A stretch of DNA of 64,000 bases, taken from NCBI GenBank assembly GCA_032988165.1, contig JANTQF010000028.1, forward strand, positions 142,693-206,692, written 5' to 3'. Below are positions 1 to 12,619 of the stretch, piece after piece; the stretch's first letter is position 1; each line of letters starts with the position of its first letter. The notes under the pieces are model-generated. The model was not told where the DNA came from and made no database searches. It saw only the letters and a program-made list of their open reading frames with translations. The position numbers and the translations under genes were made by a program. Source of the stretch: Emmonsiellopsis sp. PD_33. Taxonomy: Eukaryota; Ascomycota; Eurotiomycetes; Onygenales; Ajellomycetaceae.

Positions 1-2814
1 CACCTGGCGAAAATTTTGGCCAGATATTTGATGAAGCGGTGTCTCGAGGTTATTTTTGAAGTCCCTAGCATTTGGATCTGCGCCGCATGCTAGCAACATA
101 GACACCATCACTGGTCGGAGCATTTTGACGCTGAGATGGAGCGCTGTCATTCCCATGTACCGGACATTAGGGTTTGCCCCAAGCGACAGAGCAAAGCCCA
201 GATTAAAGGGCCGATTGTGAGTGACCATCTCGAAAATAGGGGGGTTATAATTGTCTATTGTCCTGGATTTGGACAGACTTCCGGCCATTAACGGTTGGAT
301 ACCGTCCATGCTCTGTTGGCGTATAGCATCCCGTCTCCAGTAAGGGGGGTATTCTACACTCTCCTCGGGCACGGCCACAATGTTCTGCAGCCCCAGAAGC
401 ATTTCACAAGCCAGTATTGAACATCCGTTTAACGCTCTATTGACAGCGTCTGAGCCCATCATGATACCCCAGGGGACACCTAGGTCATATAAAAGGCTGG
501 CCATTTGGAGGTCAGATCTAATAAATGCCCTCACAAATGCCATGTCAAAGGACACATCAATGAGGAACTTGTGATCGTAAACAAGGGAATGAAGTATGTT
601 TGATGCCCTTTGATCCGCTGTCGCGAGAACAAGGGCCTGACGCATAGTTGGCGAAACCGCGAGGCCATTTGATGTGAGGAGCTTACTTATGGGAATCGGA
701 TCATCTCGGCCTATCGCGCTCCATATATGTGGAAATGGTTTCAGTGCCGGATATTGGTCAATATTTCCTTGCTTTAGGGCAGGCGATTTGACAATAGAGT
801 CGTCAATCGCTCGTAGCAGGCCTTTTTCCACAAGCTCAGCGTCCAGTTTCAAGAAAACGTCTAGCAATCGTTCCGGCAGCCGTTCCTGATAAATTCCCTT
901 TGGGACGTACACCCTTAGCCTCGGGGGGTCTAAGTCACGGAATAGACGCCTAAGCATCCATTCAACTCGTGTCTGCCTGGTAAGGCCTGGAATAACCCCG
1001 ATAGAATTCTGTTTCGTCGCTCTCTCTAACCGGAACACCATCTCTCGTCCAGTGACATTTCCCTCCAAACCTGCCCGGGCGAACCAAACCATTGCCTCGT
1101 CAATATTATATTGCGTTCCGAACGCCCTGATCATGCAGAATCCAACATTCACCATGGCTTCGTCTCTTTTCATGGAGCCATTTCCTTGTGCTGCGGACAT
1201 AAAACTTCTGAAGAGTGGTTGTCTTAAAGCTTCTGGAATGGAATGATGACACGCATGCTTCATTTCCATACGCGTTCTCGTGAAGAATGTTAGGTCTTCT
1301 GGTATCGGAGCCCGTGTATCATCGACCCGCGGAATGTTGGCACCGTATTTCGGAAGCCTATGTGGCGTGCAAGAGCTAAGTAAAATCGAAACCCTCAGTA
1401 ACGGTCAATAAATCGAGGGTCTAGTTGAGTAGATTTACCTAAGGGCACTGCTAATATCCTCCCGCTTCGGTCTGGCAGAGGGTTCCATATGTAACATTTT
1501 TGGGATCAGCCGGAGAAATGGGAGCGGTAGGTTATATTCTTTATACCATCCATCGGACTTCTGAACTTCCCAGTTTTGTTCTTCCTACAAGGCGGTCAGC
1601 ATATTCCATTGGCGATAAGACTGGTATGGCGTAGATGAATTACATCTAAAACATCGATATCGGGTGCTGTCAGATTCTCCCATAAACCTGATTCTTGGCC
1701 CTGTCCTGTGCGCTGAAATCTCCACTTTGATGCGAAAAGTTCGCTAATACTATCCTTTAATTTCATGTTCGAGATCTCCAGTACTGTCCAGTCTTGCTCG
1801 GCAAAGGGCAGTTCACCCAATAGAACGAAGCAAGCAAGAAGACCATAGGGATAAATGTCCCTTGATTTGGTTTTGCTGGACGCGGTGAGTGCTTGGGGTC
1901 CGTTCCGTAGATAATCTGGGGCATTCCAATACTCAGTGTCTCCCGCTTCAGAATCCGCCCTGTTAGTGCGAGAATCTGCCCGGGAGAATCCGAAATCTGA
2001 TAGTTTTGCAATCAATTTGGCATCAGAACTTCGAAAAACAAGGACGTTCTCCGGTTTAAGATCCCCATGTACAACATCAAGATCGTGCAAAGCCTCGATG
2101 CCCTCGAAAACATCCCTCAAAAGGGACATCTTGGTAGGGCCATCTACTTCCCTACCCGTGATCAGTTCTCTCAATGTTGGATGCTCAGGACAGGCAAGCT
2201 CCATGATGAGAATTGGATATATTTCGCAATCCCCTGTTGTGGGACTGAGACGGAACCAAGAGACACCCAAGATATCAACGATATTTGGATGACTTCGTAT
2301 TCTTTCATGCCGAAGGACGCGAAGCTCTAGGGCAGCAGATCTCAAGATGGTCTGAGACTCCGGATCTCGAGCAGCAACCGGGGCTGAGTTCATTGAATGC
2401 AGATTGACATACCTACAGAAGAGCAACCAGAGTAAGCTCATGCATCAACAACAGCGATCAGAAACAGACGAGTAAAAGTCACACAGATAAGCTAGTGGTG
2501 GTCGAGAATGGAAGTTGCTTGAAAAGCAAAAAATATCCATGGGAATTTCGTTACTTTAGAGCCACATTTTTTGATCTGGATTTCCATTGCCCGGCATATA
2601 CAGACATCGTCCGTCCAGATCCAAGGAATTTAACTTTCTCGAAATCATTCTCGTCGAATATCCGGAGTCCATTATCGAGAGTCTCACTGACGAACTTGTC
2701 AATGCGGAATAAGTCGGTGCTATCGCTCACAGAATTGGGCGCATTGGAGGTGCCAGGAGGAGTGAGTAGCTCTTCAAGGGACAATCGAGAAAAGGCCGCC
2801 CCCGCCGAATCCAT
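1..2814 (-). CDS. Protein kinase - Sel1-like - ankyrin repeat protein (5' part; C-terminus beyond the window)
   Basis: Exons on the minus strand: 2814-2555, 2412-1644, 1584-1439, 1375-<1. All joins keep frame and have GT..AG ends; exon 4 stays open to base 1. About 850 residues are visible. The kinase domain spans about residues 58-390: glycine loop FLGSGRTMSVY, VALK lysine formed across intron 1, helix-C Glu (ALELRVLRH), catalytic loop HGDLKPENV, DFGFS, and a C-lobe ending MLHMEPSARPKREDI. All catalytic residues are present, so an active Ser/Thr kinase is likely, although HRD is replaced by HGD. A Sel1-like stretch (DEAMVWFARAG, about residue 485) follows, then ankyrin-type units with GMTALHLSV and LLACGADPNARD near the window edge. 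The start MDSAGAAF is the first ATG after an in-frame stop. Substrate and pathway are unknown; signalling or self/non-self sensing is only inference. Confidence 0.8.
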
Positions 2815-5800
2815 ATTCTAAGCCGCGAAGATCCAGATCCAGGGGCTCAAACGGTGGGATTACTGAGATGGATGTTTGACCTTGTCGCTGCTCCTTTTGG
2901 GGGAAGAAGTTGATGGGAACAAAAGCGGCCTCACAAAGCATCTGGAAAGTTGAGAGATGACATTTTCAGGCAATGCCAGGCCGGAGTAACTAATGTTTCT
3001 GATTGCCTAGCCCAAGGTACCCCCAGTCCCTTAATTTTGAGGCTGAAGCAAGCGATCATCCTGAGGTACTAACGCCGGTCGTGTTTGGTGGCCAACTAAC
3101 GGCCAAGCAACGGTCGGGATATGCTGCGTCCGGGGCTCCATATGGCACCGGCGCTGGTCCTGGCACGCCAATGCTAGTTTTAGTGCCCGAAAAAAATCCA
3201 ATATTAGAAAATCTCTCTGGTTGACTCATGAAGCTATTTTCAGTCCAATTCAGGGATACAACCTTTTGATCTCAGCAAGCTCACCCTGCCCTCCAGGCCT
3301 CCCTCGACTGAAAAAGCAAATATTTCACATCCAGTTTAATGTTGACGTTTGGATCCAGTATAAATGGCTAATTATTGAGGAGCAGGACAAGAACGACATA
3401 CACTGGCAGTGCTGTCATCAAACAGCTCCAAAAGTCCCTTCATCCAACTTTGGAACCTACGTCGACCCGTTCTCCTATTTCAACTATATTTTCATGCGAT
3501 GAAGACGACCTTTTGCTGAGACCGAATTTTCCCCGGCTTCAGGTGTATTAACCAATACAAATATGCTGGGTTCCAAACGGCGAAAGCCCTCGTGTCGCCT
3601 GATCTCTCGGTATCTCGATCTCAGCAGCCAGCTCTCCGATCCTTGTCACTTGTCACAAGCTCCAGAATGGGACTCTTGCACAATACAATAACAGATCTTA
3701 CATTATTTTGCTATTTGAAATCTTTGCGGAAACCCCCGAAGCCAAGATGTGGAGAGACGCTCAAGCATATGAGGCCCTTGCCACACCATTCAATAATATG
3801 CGCAATTGAAGTCCATATTGAGAACCCACGGTCTAGAGAGTGAAAGAATTCAAGCCCATCCTCCCACGTTTGGTCTGGTTCATGGGATTCAACTTCAGTT
3901 ATAAAAGAACCCACCATCGCTCAAGGAACCGTCTTCTGCTGGAACTTCCACCAAACGAACAATTTAAGCCTGGAGGTAAGCTAGCGGCAGCTATATACTA
4001 TTTCATTCTGTTGATAGGATGGGTCACAAAGACATTTAATAGCAGACTTGTTATTGAGAAACCGCAGTGATCTTCAACATCTAAGCAACAATTTCCATGT
4101 TCTCTCGGTGCTGAAAGCCGGAATGTGACTATCCGACTGAAAGCATTGAATATGCAACAAACGCGCCGGAAACACTGGAGAACTTTTCCATAGCCCTGGG
4201 ATTCTATGAAGCTTTCACTTTGATGGAGTAATCAAAATGGAGACCATACTACGGAGTATCACAGATATAACTAAACGCTGTCTGATATCTGTGGGATACA
4301 AACTCCCATCAACCTGTCAGATCAAACCAAAACACTCCCCAGTCTAGTTTTTTCAATGATAATGGACATGATCTCTTTTAGCCATTACTTCTACTAATAT
4401 TGTAGGTTTTACATCTAACCAACCTCATACCTTGGAACCACGTGCCTTCCTTCCTGATTTCTACTCTCCTCCCACATTCCGGAACCCTTCTTCATGGTTA
4501 ATGTGCCAAAGCAGTAAACAAAGGGATATCCAGGATTTTAACCCTTGGATTTTGAAATGCTTTTACAGACTCATGTTTGCCTGGAAACCAACCATCCTGT
4601 GATTCTCTAAATTGAACAGATCACCTTGGCATCATAAATCACCATGACCATTCCTCATGCATTGGTCCATACATACTACATTATCAATCATTCTATCTAT
4701 TCTTGATTCCATAGCCGAGCCCGAAGACATACCCTGCCCGTACTTCGCTAGTATGAAGTGGGTACTAAGCTAACCCCGAACCCGTTAGTTAATTGTCCAT
4801 TTCTTCCCGAGGTCCAGGCTTGGCAAAAATCTACAAGGGACCTCTCGTGGGAATTGTTTCTAAAATCACTCTCAATTAATTTTACACCATTTTCCCGCAT
4901 GTATAAGAAGCGGGTAGACAATCATTAAATGGGAAGGAAACGATATCTTTAATAACAGATAGTGTATTTAAAATAGATGTCAACCCACATTGTTCTAATT
5001 AAATTTAACTTTACGGCAAGCGGGCCGCAGTCGCCCCGTTCGAACCAACCCGGCTTGGCCTTGGGTCAAAATAGAGTTTGGCGTGATCTTGAAATGGCGA
5101 AGTAGATATATTATGAATGGCTTTGGTACTGTAGGGTTTTGAAGGAGGGCACCCTCTATCTATGGCCATGAAATATTCTTGGTTTACCTAGATTCGATCT
5201 AGTAGTTCGTGCAAAATCTGCTAACATCTATAAAAATATACGTTGTTTTGTCAATCCGGCTGGCATCCGTAAACCTTGACTTTGAAGCAAGATATCAAAA
5301 CATAAAAGGGACAATGGCATATGAGAGAAATAAGAATAATGGAAGAATTCTTAGTATCCTCCATACTTCTTTATTTGCATTTAAAACCTCTCTCTACTCC
5401 GTAATGAAAACAGGAGTTGAGCTTTTCACATTGCAAAGGGGGGGGTGTTATAAATTCACCAAAAAATCTCTAGCAGTACTGGTAAGGCTCTTGCATTAGT
5501 AGAGATTAAGTGATGTCCAGGACATTGATTGACCTAGTATGGTCCAGCCATTTCAACCTAATAGACAAGGCTACACCTTCTATGGCTCAGATGGGATGAC
5601 TCGTTGTGTAAAACACATTCAGCACACAGTCACAAAAACCACCCTTTATCAGCAGGACGCCTACTATCACCCCACACACAAAAACATCTCAATATATGAC
5701 GAGGGTTGAGTGGGAAATATACCACGGTTGGCCTACCTACTGTCAAAGGTACCGTATGGGACCCCGGGAAATATCTCCTGCGGCGAGGTATCTAAACCAC

Positions 5801-6725
5801 GTCCGTCCATCTACTTCATTTACGTGCCCTAGGTGGCCCAGTTGGTAACCACGTTTTTACAGGGGCCGCGGTCAGTAGAGGGCCCGTTCGCCTCGCCCAT
5901 GGCCAATTTTACATATCAGCTTTCCGGGGAAAGTTTCAAGCTTGATAGTTAGGACCTCAAGGCGGAGCAGCCTATCGCTATGGTTTACTCGCGATGCGGT
6001 TTTCATGCATGGCAGTGTGACCATGATGAATATATTTATTGAAAACAGACGGTTGGCAGAGGAACAGTCCGGCTATTCATTGGTAACTTTGATGGCTTGT
6101 TTTAGTGAAAGGGGGGTTAATGGGGTTGCTTTATTTGCTCTCAGAAATATATTCGAAACACGGCCCCCCTATTCAAAAGAAAAAAGGGGCGGCGATTGGC
6201 ATGCTCGTTACAGAGCAACTTAAACGGGAACTTTTTTTGGCTTTCTGAAACGATCGAGAGATGAGAATGAGAAAAACTTATTAAAAGCAAATCTCGAACC
6301 TAGATTGGTTCTTCTTCTCGGTGGTTTAGCATAAATTCACGGTTAACCACCCCGTGCCTGCTCCCCTCTACCGGATGAACAGACCTACATCATATATGGA
6401 TAGTAGATACTAGTCTACAAGACCACATGCTATTTGAACTTCGAAGGAACTATTCCAACCTTCCAAAAACAATGGATAAATGCAGGCAATAATAGCACTC
6501 CACATAAGATTAAAAAGAAACTTTTTGATACATATCCAAATATGCCTCCCTCCCCACCAATTTACTTACCGTCCCGCGTCGCCGAAAGCAACCCAAATAA
6601 TTCAAAAACAAGAATTGGCTAACAACAAAACTTCGAGGCTGAGTTCCCCGTTTATCCATCTCTTTTGTTGACCGGGAGTTACCCAGATGTTCAGGTACGC
6701 CCCACAAACATCATCACGTACAGCC

Positions 6726-6762
6726 ATCCCGCCAGCCATCCAGCCAGCCAGCCAGCCAGTCA
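6726..6762. repeat. CCAG/AGCC tetranucleotide tract
   Basis: Imperfect tandem copies of AGCC/CCAG in non-coding DNA, with one interruption (catcc). It is a simple microsatellite with no sign of function. Confidence 0.7.
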
Positions 6763-9700
6763 TCACATCAGCATGCCACCAACGGACTAACGAGTTAACG
6801 GGTCCCCAATAATTTCCTCCCCATTCGAATATGTCTGTCTACTCCGTACTGTCCAACCCAATCCATCAATTAACTCAAACCCGTTCGTGCGATTCGCGCA
6901 TGGGGATTCGATTCAATTTCCTTCCCCCCCTCTCTCTCTCACCCTTTTTATCGTGTCAAACTACTCCCTCTTGCAACCTTCGACAATCTCATGTGGGAAG
7001 TCGTGTAACATAACTAGCCATTTCTTCCCCCTCTCTCCCTGTTTCCCGGGTTCGAATATTCTCTATTCGCCAATGGCAGGTTGATGAGCTACATGTAGTG
7101 GGGAGAGAGGGGGGGGGGCGTGGTGGTGCTGGTTAAATAAGTTAACTGGTTAACCAATGAGTGAGTAGCCAGTGGTCGCGGGGGCGGTCGCCCGCGAGAT
7201 CTCCCAACCATCCATCATCGGTAAAAAAGTTATGTTATACAGGTTTCAGTCACAGGCGCTCAGGTAGTCGTCCAGTCATCATGGGGGGAAAGATCCAATC
7301 GATTCATCTATATGTCCACCATCGCCAGTTGGGGGATGTGTGAATTGGAAGGAGGAAATTAATCAATCAGGATACCGTAGAGCTATGTATATATATGTAA
7401 CTATTGTGTATTTCCCCGCTTTTCGCTTTTCTTCTACGGCTTTCCTTTTCTTCCCTGTGATTAGCAAGGCAATTCTTGGGGAGGTGGCGGGGATGGGAGG
7501 GGAGACTGGGGTTCAAGAGATGCTGGCTGCAGTGCAGGAGACACAGGATGATTGATGCATGTCGTCACTCAGGGCTTTTAAGCATTATATGCAAGGGGAG
7601 GGGAAGGGTAACTAATAGATAGAAATGATAATTAAGATGCATGGGCGGGGAGAGGTCCACGAGGACGAACGGGGGGTTTGGAGAGTTTGCCGGGGAAGGG
7701 AGTGGGAGCCATGGACTGGGAGGAGGGGCATGGCATGGGAGGGATATTTATTTATTTTCTTTTTTTCGGATCCTTCACGGATTCTTCAGAAACTAATTAA
7801 CCACATCCATGGCATCGGACTTAGGTCCCTCATTGTTGCAGTGAGCCACAACCAACGGAGGAATTCGACTGGTATTATTGCGCCGCGGAAGAAGCATAGT
7901 AATTGTAAGTAATTTGTGCCTCCCCCAGTCGCTCGCGATAACGGGAGATGCCTGTCCTGACACCAATTATTAATACATGGCGGAGCAGCCAGTGCCACCG
8001 GGCTGTACAGCCGTATGTTACAGCGGATCGTTAACTAGTCAAGCTAACTACGAGTTACGAGTCTCGCGTTCGCTTTTCGGCGGGACGACATGAGTTTTGC
8101 CAATGTCGCTAGCCACCAGTCTTCCTAGACCAAAACATAATATATTAAAAGAATGGAGCCCTTCCGCTTTCGCCTTTGGGTTCCAAGGTTATTATATAAA
8201 TCCAAGAGACCACGCTTGGAACACATACCCTGCGGGGATTGAATTATCCTGGGATAATCTCGGACAGGTTTGATGTGATGGGGAAACTGGGTGGTTATTC
8301 CGGGGCAATATCGGGATGGCTCTTTAGGGTTGATTGGCCAGGTAAATAAATAGTAGGGACTATTATGACTCCCTTGTGAAGCCGGGACTCCGTCAGAGAA
8401 AGCATTATCATTTCGCCAGCGAGTGATTATTTGGATATTTTCCTGGCGGGAGACGGGGGATTTCCAAGTGGTAACTAAGTAGGTTGCAAATCCCCACACC
8501 AGCACCAATTAATTATGTAACGTAGTACACAGACATACCCAGCCATATGCTGTCCTTCCCTCGTGGGAAAAGATTTGGGGAATAAGTAATATTTGGTGAA
8601 GCAGAGGAGGTCTGAAACAAAGAAGCGGAGAGCAAATCTCAAACGAAGCAAGGGAGTCCAGCTTTGCCGTGCTTGGCTTGGCTTGCTGGGGGATGACAAG
8701 CGTCAGAATCGAACTCTCCCGCGTTTGCAGAATGCTATTTTTTTGGGGTTCTTTAGTTTTCAATTGCCCTGTGATTTGAGGGACAAGATGAGCAGCCAAT
8801 TCAAAGGCAGAGAATGCGGGAAGAAAAAGAAAAGAATGTAAAGGGCAACTGCAAGGGCGACTAAAAGGACCGGGGGGCTAATAATAAACAAAAGAAAGCA
8901 GGCAAATCAAGCAGATCGCTTTAGCTCCGCGATCCAGTGTATCATGATTCGTTGCTGGCCTCATCTGCCAGCAGCTTGATTAGTAAAGCAAGCTGAGGGA
9001 CGACGGTTTTTCTGACTTGTGTGGACGGCTAGGTATGCAAACATTTCGCCTCTTCTTATTCAGCAGGCTCAGCTTGTGCCCTGGAGAGGATTTGGGATCT
9101 GACATCAGCCTCTCCCTCGTCTTCCTGGGGCGGGGGGGCCGATGTTCCAGCCATTGGTGGAGGCCAGGCCTTGTCTTGGTGCACAAACAAGGCTTTTGTT
9201 TCAGGGCGGACGAGGAGAGGAGGGCAAGCTAGACAATGGAGAGACACGAAGGAGCAGAGATATATAGAGACAGACAGGAGAAAGAGGGAGCCCATTGAAG
9301 GACAGGCCTGCTTTATGGCTGCTCTGCGACGTCTTTCAGCGCCTAATAGAACTAAGAATGGCTGTTCCATTCTTCCTTCTGCAGTCGAGAGATAGTTCCT
9401 TACCGTATGTATTGTCAGCAGATATCGTACCGGCCATACGGGTAATGCCCTGTATGGTCAGTGAGGCGTATCCCGATTCGTTGCCCGCCGAACTCCAGAT
9501 ACGTCAATACAGGGCTCAGATGGGGCAGATCCCACCCGCAAAACAGCCATGTTTGACGGTGACAAACCCAGTGAGTAATGGCAGAGATGGAGGGGGGGCA
9601 GGGGAATCGAATAAATGGTGCTGCTGCTGGTGAGGGCCAGTCCATAATAATATTCCGGCGCCATGACATGTCAGCCAGATACACGGGTGCCGCGCCCTCC

Positions 9701-10029
9701 CTAGGCTGGTTTGGTCGACTCCATTTCTTTGTGGAACCGTTGCGAAGGGTCTGGCGCGGGCACGTTGGAGCCCAGCAAGCAACGGCCCAAACCAGCAAGC
9801 AGCCAGCACAGCAAACATCCAGCCGGTTCTATGGTGGGCAGCGGGCAGTGGCTCGGTTGTCGTAGGAAATAGTAATACCGGTAGTGTCAGTGCCAGCCAA
9901 GTGCTGTAATGGATGGGAGGCTTCGTGGGGGGGATGGCGGTATGTAACAGCCATACGCGTACGGTACGGATACATACCGGGCGCCATGCAGCCTGGGATT
10001 GGCAACCACCGCTCCAATCGCTCTTGCCT

Positions 10030-10200
10030 GCCCGTCTCTCTCTCCTCAGGCGACCCCCAAGGCCCTGACGCCTTCGCTTCTTTTCTTCCTCGTCTCTCCG
10101 TCTCCGTCTCTCTCCTCCCTCTCTCCTCCCCCTCCCCCTCCGCTCCGTCTCTCGTCCTCTCTCTGCCTGTCTCCTCCCTCCTCCCTCTATGGCTGTGTCT
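10030..10200 (+). promoter_or_regulatory. CT-rich leader upstream of the ELL gene
   Basis: About 170 bases of almost pure pyrimidine, dominated by tctc and ctcc runs, end about 200 bases before the ATG at 10403. CT-rich tracts near transcription starts are common in highly or constitutively expressed genes of filamentous fungi. The exact start of transcription cannot be read from sequence. Confidence 0.5.
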
Positions 10201-10402
10201 CCCTGCTGGCCATGATCCTCTCCCTGCTGCTCCCTCGTATCCGTCAGCTCGCTCTCCCCGTCGCCCTTCGTTGCTCCCCCCACTCTACTCTCCTCCTGTG
10301 AAGGGAGCCTGCTCGATACGCCTCTACCCGCCGTCTACAAACAGAGCTGCCTCGCCAATTCTCGTCCCCTACTCCCCCTTCGTTATCTACCCTGCCCTCG
10401 AC

Positions 10403-12619
10403 ATGGCTCCACTTCTGATTCCCGAAGGCGGCCTGTGTCTGCAGAGGGCAGAGAGTCCGGCGGAGCCCACCACGGACATCTCCGCCAAACCCTCCCAGAT
10501 AATGCGTCTCAATCTTGCCCAGAGCACCCTCGACGAACTTGTGGAAAGTCTGCGTAACGATCAAAAAGCCCGTATCCGTCTGGGCAAGCACCAATCGCTA
10601 CACTACGGCAACAAATCACAGTCTTTCTTTTCCTCTCCCGAGCCATATCGTTCTGAGCTCTATACTTGCTCCCGTTCCTCAAAGGAAAATGCATACTTTG
10701 CTGGAGTCCTTAGTCATAAACTCGAGGTGGAGAAGGCTCGGGAAGCTACAGCGGCCACCGACGAAGCATTGGCCAACCTGGAACAGAGTCTGAAAGCTGC
10801 CGAGAAGGGCAAGGAGTCGAGGAAAACCCCGATGATCACGACTATTGACCAGATGAGGGCTCTGGGGGCCGGGGACAACCGAAGTGCAACAGGCAAGGAA
10901 GCTGCGTCCTTGGCCCGCATGCCTATGAGCAAAATCGATCTCGAGAAGGAGCGGTTCTTTAAGAATGCAGCCAATCGATCCACTCCCGCCAGCCCGGCTC
11001 TACTTGCCGCACGGTCTCCAGCATCCGCTTCCGTACTTACTCCCACTTCTGCTTCCCTGTCGCAGAACAAAGACAAAATTCGGCTCGAGGCCATTCGTGT
11101 CCCCCTAATTCATCTGCTTGCCATCCGCCCGGTTTCTGTCAAATTCTTGTCCCAGCAGACGCGTTCGTCCCAGGAGGATTGCTCGTCGCTCGTTCAAAAA
11201 TATGGCGTTGAAAGCCGAGCGGACCGGCAAAAGTTTGGTTTGAGGGATAAGGCATACAAGGATCTCGATGTCTGGAATTTCCCTTACCCGTCGCAGGACG
11301 ATCGGCAGGAAGCCATTGAAAATGCCATATCGGCCTTTGACCGAATGAGGATATCGCGGCAGGATAAGCTTTGGCAGATGCTATTGCCCAAGGCTGAGAG
11401 AGGAAAGGGCAAGGTATTGTCGCGATTAAACCTCCGCACTGGCCCTGTGGGTAAAAGCGTTACCCCGCGAATCCACGTACAAGCTTCTGAGGACGTATCG
11501 AAAGATGGATACGGAACAGGCAACGAGTCCGAACGCACCACCAACGGGGCGATGACGCCTAATCCACAAACTTCTGCGCCTACGAGACCTGGAAGTGCTG
11601 CTGCTCAAAAGAAGAAGCCGGTTGAAAAGAGCGGCCAGCCAAAACGGGCAGCCCCTAAACCTAAAAATACCACATTAACAGGAAGGGTGACCAAGAAGAC
11701 GGATAAGAAACCATCAGTGAAATCAGATACTAAATCCTTCAAATCGGCTGAATTCGTCCACGACTCGGATGATGAGGATACAGAAATGGCCGATTCCCCT
11801 CCGTTGGCCTCTCCAGCGCCCAAGACCACCTCCACTACAGAGAAGCAAGCCACATCGAAAATTCCCAAAACGTCTGGAAAGAGCATTCCCCCTTCGTCGT
11901 CCGAGCCCAAGAACGTGGAATTAGACAAGGCCATCAAACCGAAGTCGCAGTCAATGAAGACAATTCCATCTACTGCCGCAACTTCTCGAACAGTTAACAG
12001 CAGCTCTCCACAGAAACCTTCACCACTTGGCTCATCGCCACCCACGAATGCCTGGGAGTTAGAAAACGGAAGTCGAACCTCCAATACGACACAATCCTCC
12101 AGCTCCTCTTCACCACTCATGACTCAGCTCCCTAGAAAAAAGGGTCCTTCCACGGCTACTGGAACCCAATCATCTAGCGTTAATGGCGACAAGAAGCCTA
12201 TCCCTAATGTGCTTAAGCGCAAAGCGGAACCTGATGCCTCCGTATCGCGCCAGTCAAGCCATGATACCAATGGCGCAACGGCCTCACGGCAAGCCAAGCC
12301 CCGCCCTGCTGTAGGCCTCAAACCCAATGGTCGAGCGGTGGAACCGAAACGACGTCGCCTTTCCAGCCCATCGAGTGGCAGCACTACAGGCAGTGCCTCC
12401 CCGCCCATCAGTCTCGAGATACTTCGCCAGCAGCTGCGGGAGAAATCGCTGCAATTTAAGCGGTACTATGCCAAGTACCGGCACCTGCATGAGGAGATGT
12501 CAAACCATCCCGATCCGCCTCCGAGTCAGATCAAGAAGTTGGAGCAACAGCATGAACGATTACAGAACCTGAAAACTGAGATTTGGGAAGAGGATCGGCG
12601 CCTGAGAATGGGCCGATGA
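10403..12619 (+). CDS. ELL: RNA polymerase II elongation factor ELL-like protein
   Basis: An uninterrupted 738-residue frame. Three blocks match the ELL family. The N-terminal block (about residues 25-90) includes ARIRLGKHQSLHYG and QSFFSSPEPYRSELY. A middle block (about 229-329) has VPLIHLLAIRP and later DKAYKDLDVWNFPYPSQDD, which correspond to RVLHLLALRP and YKDVQKDWPGYSEGDQQ in human ELL. The C-terminal 70 residues (YYAKYRHLHEEM, then a charged helix) resemble the occludin/ELL domain. Between them lies a low-complexity Ser/Pro/Lys linker with an acidic patch (DSDDEDTEMADS). ELL proteins suppress pausing by RNA polymerase II in the nucleus. The frame is open upstream to 9884, but that part is a translated CT-rich leader; the ATG of MAPLLIPEGG at 10403 is preferred. 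No intron is needed. Confidence 0.82.
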   Translation: MAPLLIPEGGLCLQRAESPAEPTTDISAKPSQIMRLNLAQSTLDELVESLRNDQKARIRLGKHQSLHYGNKSQSFFSSPEPYRSELYTCSRSSKENAYFAGVLSHKLEVEKAREATAATDEALANLEQSLKAAEKGKESRKTPMITTIDQMRALGAGDNRSATGKEAASLARMPMSKIDLEKERFFKNAANRSTPASPALLAARSPASASVLTPTSASLSQNKDKIRLEAIRVPLIHLLAIRPVSVKFLSQQTRSSQEDCSSLVQKYGVESRADRQKFGLRDKAYKDLDVWNFPYPSQDDRQEAIENAISAFDRMRISRQDKLWQMLLPKAERGKGKVLSRLNLRTGPVGKSVTPRIHVQASEDVSKDGYGTGNESERTTNGAMTPNPQTSAPTRPGSAAAQKKKPVEKSGQPKRAAPKPKNTTLTGRVTKKTDKKPSVKSDTKSFKSAEFVHDSDDEDTEMADSPPLASPAPKTTSTTEKQATSKIPKTSGKSIPPSSSEPKNVELDKAIKPKSQSMKTIPSTAATSRTVNSSSPQKPSPLGSSPPTNAWELENGSRTSNTTQSSSSSSPLMTQLPRKKGPSTATGTQSSSVNGDKKPIPNVLKRKAEPDASVSRQSSHDTNGATASRQAKPRPAVGLKPNGRAVEPKRRRLSSPSSGSTTGSASPPISLEILRQQLREKSLQFKRYYAKYRHLHEEMSNHPDPPPSQIKKLEQQHERLQNLKTEIWEEDRRLRMGR

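Larger units (their letters stand above)
2815..10402. other. Gene-poor intergenic region (7.6 kb)
   Basis: No convincing gene was found. Reading frames here are short, lack family motifs and overlap one another. A 68-residue minus frame at 3711-3917 looks protein-like (EDGLEFFHSLDRGFSIW) but has no extension and may be gene debris. The stretch holds a CCAG/AGCC tetranucleotide tract at about 6726-6762, TACTCCGTA/TACGGAGTA 9-mers at 4250, 5395 and 6840, and just before the ELL gene a pyrimidine-rich leader (about 10030-10200). CpG occurs normally, so this is not a mutated transposon block. Confidence 0.5.

Noticed and set aside
2775..2943. 55-residue minus-strand ORF overlapping the kinase start
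   Set aside because: Could be an upstream ORF, but it lies in another frame and no motif or codon signal supports translation.
5030..5060. GTTCGAACC, a tRNA T-loop-like string
   Set aside because: No acceptor stem or anticodon arm could be folded around it.
9516..10283. 255-residue minus-strand ORF rich in Arg/Glu
   Set aside because: Complement of the CT-rich leader; pure low-complexity sequence.
9884..10402. N-terminal extension of the ELL frame
   Set aside because: It translates a pyrimidine-rich leader into Ser/Pro/Leu repeats; ELL similarity starts only after the ATG at 10403.
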